A stretch of DNA of 6,148 nucleotides from Bacteroidales bacterium (lineage in GTDB: Bacteria; Bacteroidota; Bacteroidia; Bacteroidales; JAOZVK01): NCBI GenBank assembly GCA_029938185.1, contig JAOZVK010000359.1, forward strand, positions 1-6,148, written 5' to 3'. This document shows, in pieces, positions 5,225 to 6,148 of this stretch (the stretch's first letter is position 1; each line of letters begins with the position of its first letter). A program made the translations under genes and the position numbers. Under the pieces are notes generated by a model that was given only the letters and a program-made list of their open reading frames with translations, was not told the DNA's origin and did not search any database.

Positions 5225-5728
5225 ATGAAAAAGAAACAGTTGAATTTTTATCTTTTGCCCAGTGAGTTTGAGGCATTTGAAAGTTATCTGAAACAGAATG
5301 ATCTGCAGATTATTGGTTCGCCTATTGAATCGGAAAAAACCAAATTTGTAGAATCTGTGGAAAAAGCAAATGGTTTTGAAAAGTTTTATATTGTTGGCAA
5401 AGAGCATACAAGCCTTATTAAAACAAGATTTGTAAAACAACAAAACCATTATGTGGTTGATGTAACAGAGTCGGCAATTGTAGAACTTGACACAGGTTTT
5501 TTAAACAAAGAAGAAAACTCGCTTACACGTGGTCGTTTATTTTTTACTTATGAAAGTAGTTCGGATACTGCAAAACCAAAAGAATTTATTGAAAATTCGG
5601 AAGCTTTGCTAAAATACTTCGAACAGAACTATAAAACTAATGAGTACAAAGATTATAAACCAATAATAGTAAGCAAAAATGTACAGGAATGGATACGAAA
5701 AGAAGATGGCAAACTTATTGATAATTAA
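5225..5728 (+). CDS. Hypothetical protein, candidate immunity partner
   Basis: This is a 167-residue soluble protein with no signal peptide, membrane segment or catalytic motif. It opens with a strand then helix, QLNFYLLPSEFEAFESYLKQ (5-24), has a middle of alternating strands and turns, and a C-terminal RGRLFF (102-107) followed by helices at 117-136 and the end VQEWIRKEDGKL (153-164). This NFYL...RGR(L)FF...W pattern reminds me of an unnamed family of small bacterial proteins, but I cannot attach a function. It begins 29 bases after the nuclease-like gene on the same strand, which is the position of an immunity protein, and the pair is probably cotranscribed. If the upstream protein is not a toxin, this is simply a conserved hypothetical. 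Two minus-strand ORFs across this region are shadows. Confidence 0.7.
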   Translation: MKKKQLNFYLLPSEFEAFESYLKQNDLQIIGSPIESEKTKFVESVEKANGFEKFYIVGKEHTSLIKTRFVKQQNHYVVDVTESAIVELDTGFLNKEENSLTRGRLFFTYESSSDTAKPKEFIENSEALLKYFEQNYKTNEYKDYKPIIVSKNVQEWIRKEDGKLIDN

Positions 5729-5750
5729 CAATTAAGAATTATCAAATAAT
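5723..5750 (+). repeat. Heptads across the stop codon of the second gene
   Basis: AATTAAC, AATTAAG and AATTATC follow one another at 5723, 5730 and 5737, with a looser AAATAAT at 5744. As in the gene upstream, the first unit covers the last sense codon (Asn) and the TAA stop. The pattern is simple and AT-rich, so it is weaker evidence on its own than the other arrays. Confidence 0.55.
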
Positions 5751-5782
5751 AATTTATTTTATTAGGACTAAAATAAATTTTG
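5751..5782 (+). terminator. Hairpin terminator candidate after the two-gene operon
   Basis: AATTTATTTTA (5751-5761) and TAAAATAAATT (5769-5779) pair perfectly over 11 bp around a 7-base loop, 22 bases after the stop of the 167-residue gene, with T at 5778-5781. The stem has no G-C pair and the T tract is short, so it may be weak. Confidence 0.45.
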
Positions 5783-5786
5783 TTGC

Positions 5787-5903
5787 CACCTTCACACATT
5801 AATTACCGCAAATATATGAATTTTTATTCTATATGTTTGCGGTTTTTGGCTCTTCAAGCCTTTTTAATATTGGGCTACCCACTTAGGGTTGGCTACTAAG
5901 GTG
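5787..5903 (+). other. Structured intergenic element with an internal terminator-like hairpin
   Basis: CACCTT (5787-5792) pairs with AAGGTG (5898-5903), enclosing three smaller hairpins. The first is ACCGCAAA 5805-5812 with TTTGCGGT 5836-5843, extended by TATAT-type pairs and followed by five T (5843-5847), a good intrinsic terminator shape. The second is GGCT 5848-5851 with AGCC 5857-5860, followed by TTTTT. The third is ACCC 5877-5880 with GGGT 5886-5889. No tRNA or known riboswitch signature is present. It may be a repeated intergenic element of Bacteroidota; that is an impression from memory and would need a search. Confidence 0.45.
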
Positions 5904-6116
5904 TTAAAAATTTAATATTTTGGTAAAAGTCTTCCCCCATTTTATTATCAATAACATACATACAATCAAAAATATACAGTTAAAAAAAAGGGTGAAAAAC
6001 ATACAAATATTGCTTTTACAAAATTTGAAAAAACGCCTTGTTAATGCCGTTGCCTTTTAATTTCTTGAATAACAATTTCTGGTATTACAATGTCAGGGCT
6101 ACCCGTCAGAAGTTGG
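5872..6116 (+). repeat. Spaced direct repeat GGGCTACCC-N8-TTGG
   Basis: The motif occurs at 5872-5892 and 6096-6116 with identical internal spacing; the 8-base spacer differs between copies. GGGCTACCC can itself form a tiny GGG/CCC hairpin. Neither copy lies in a convincing gene. The 193 bases between the first structure and the second copy (5904-6095) hold no ORF, promoter or other repeat that I can support. Confidence 0.5.
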
Positions 6117-6139
6117 ACAGTCTTGTTTTTCAAGTAGTT
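6041..6139 (-). pseudogene. Possible C-terminal gene fragment at the window edge
   Basis: Reading leftwards, 32 open codons lie between an in-frame TAA (6140-6142) and a TAA at 6041-6043. They end in a protein-like stretch, GSPDIVIPEIVIQEIKRQRH, with no ATG. It could be the tail of a decayed gene continuing beyond the window after a stop or frameshift, or chance. The second copy of the GGGCTACCC motif falls inside it. Confidence is low. Confidence 0.15.
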
Positions 6140-6148
6140 TTAATCATA

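Noticed and set aside
4976..5449. Two minus-strand ORFs of 77 and 79 codons
   Set aside because: Both are antisense to the two plus-strand genes, which have better protein character, sensible starts and operon spacing.
5871..5903. tRNA-like fold
   Set aside because: There is no T-loop GTTCRA motif, anticodon arm or acceptor stem of the right length.

Overview
The window is AT-rich (roughly 30% G+C by eye). Its start codons are preceded by A/T-rich leaders rather than clear Shine-Dalgarno boxes, and it carries heptad intergenic repeats and a group II intron tail of a type I associate with Bacteroidota. The best guess is a chromosomal accessory region of a Bacteroidota bacterium (Flavobacteriia- or Bacteroidales-like). 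No core housekeeping gene is present, and gene density is low (about 2.8 kb coding in 6.1 kb).

Left part (1-1121): a large imperfect inverted repeat (19-155) is followed by what looks like the decayed 3' end (domains V and VI) of a group II intron (331-414). Next comes a minus-strand two-gene toxin-antitoxin operon: a PIN-domain VapC-type ribonuclease (418-837) and its upstream partner (837-1121), joined by a TAATG stop/start overlap.

Middle (1122-4011): all on the minus strand. It holds gene debris (an N-terminal fragment resembling GIY-YIG nucleases and a frameshifted short ORF, 1373-1639), a 422-residue protein with a C-terminal PD-(D/E)xK nuclease core that includes a QxxxY motif (1691-2959), and a 265-residue protein I cannot place (3214-4011). 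The nuclease and toxin content suggests a defence or mobile island, but no known multi-gene defence system can be named.

Right part (4012-6148): an 815-bp non-coding interval contains a candidate structured RNA (about 4452-4572) ending in a run of eight T, then an array of 7-bp repeats that switches orientation halfway (4607-4785). It is followed by two plus-strand genes: a 122-residue protein resembling nuclease toxin tips of polymorphic toxins with a hydrophobic C-terminal tail (4827-5195), and a 167-residue protein in the position expected of an immunity partner (5225-5728). The same 7-bp rhythm reappears across the stop codon of each of these genes. The end of the window holds hairpins and a structured element, plus a short motif (GGGCTACCC-N8-TTGG) that occurs twice.

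The most interesting unit is the right-hand module: structured RNA, inverted heptad array, nuclease-like gene, heptads, possible immunity gene, heptads, hairpin. Functional links between its parts are inference from layout.
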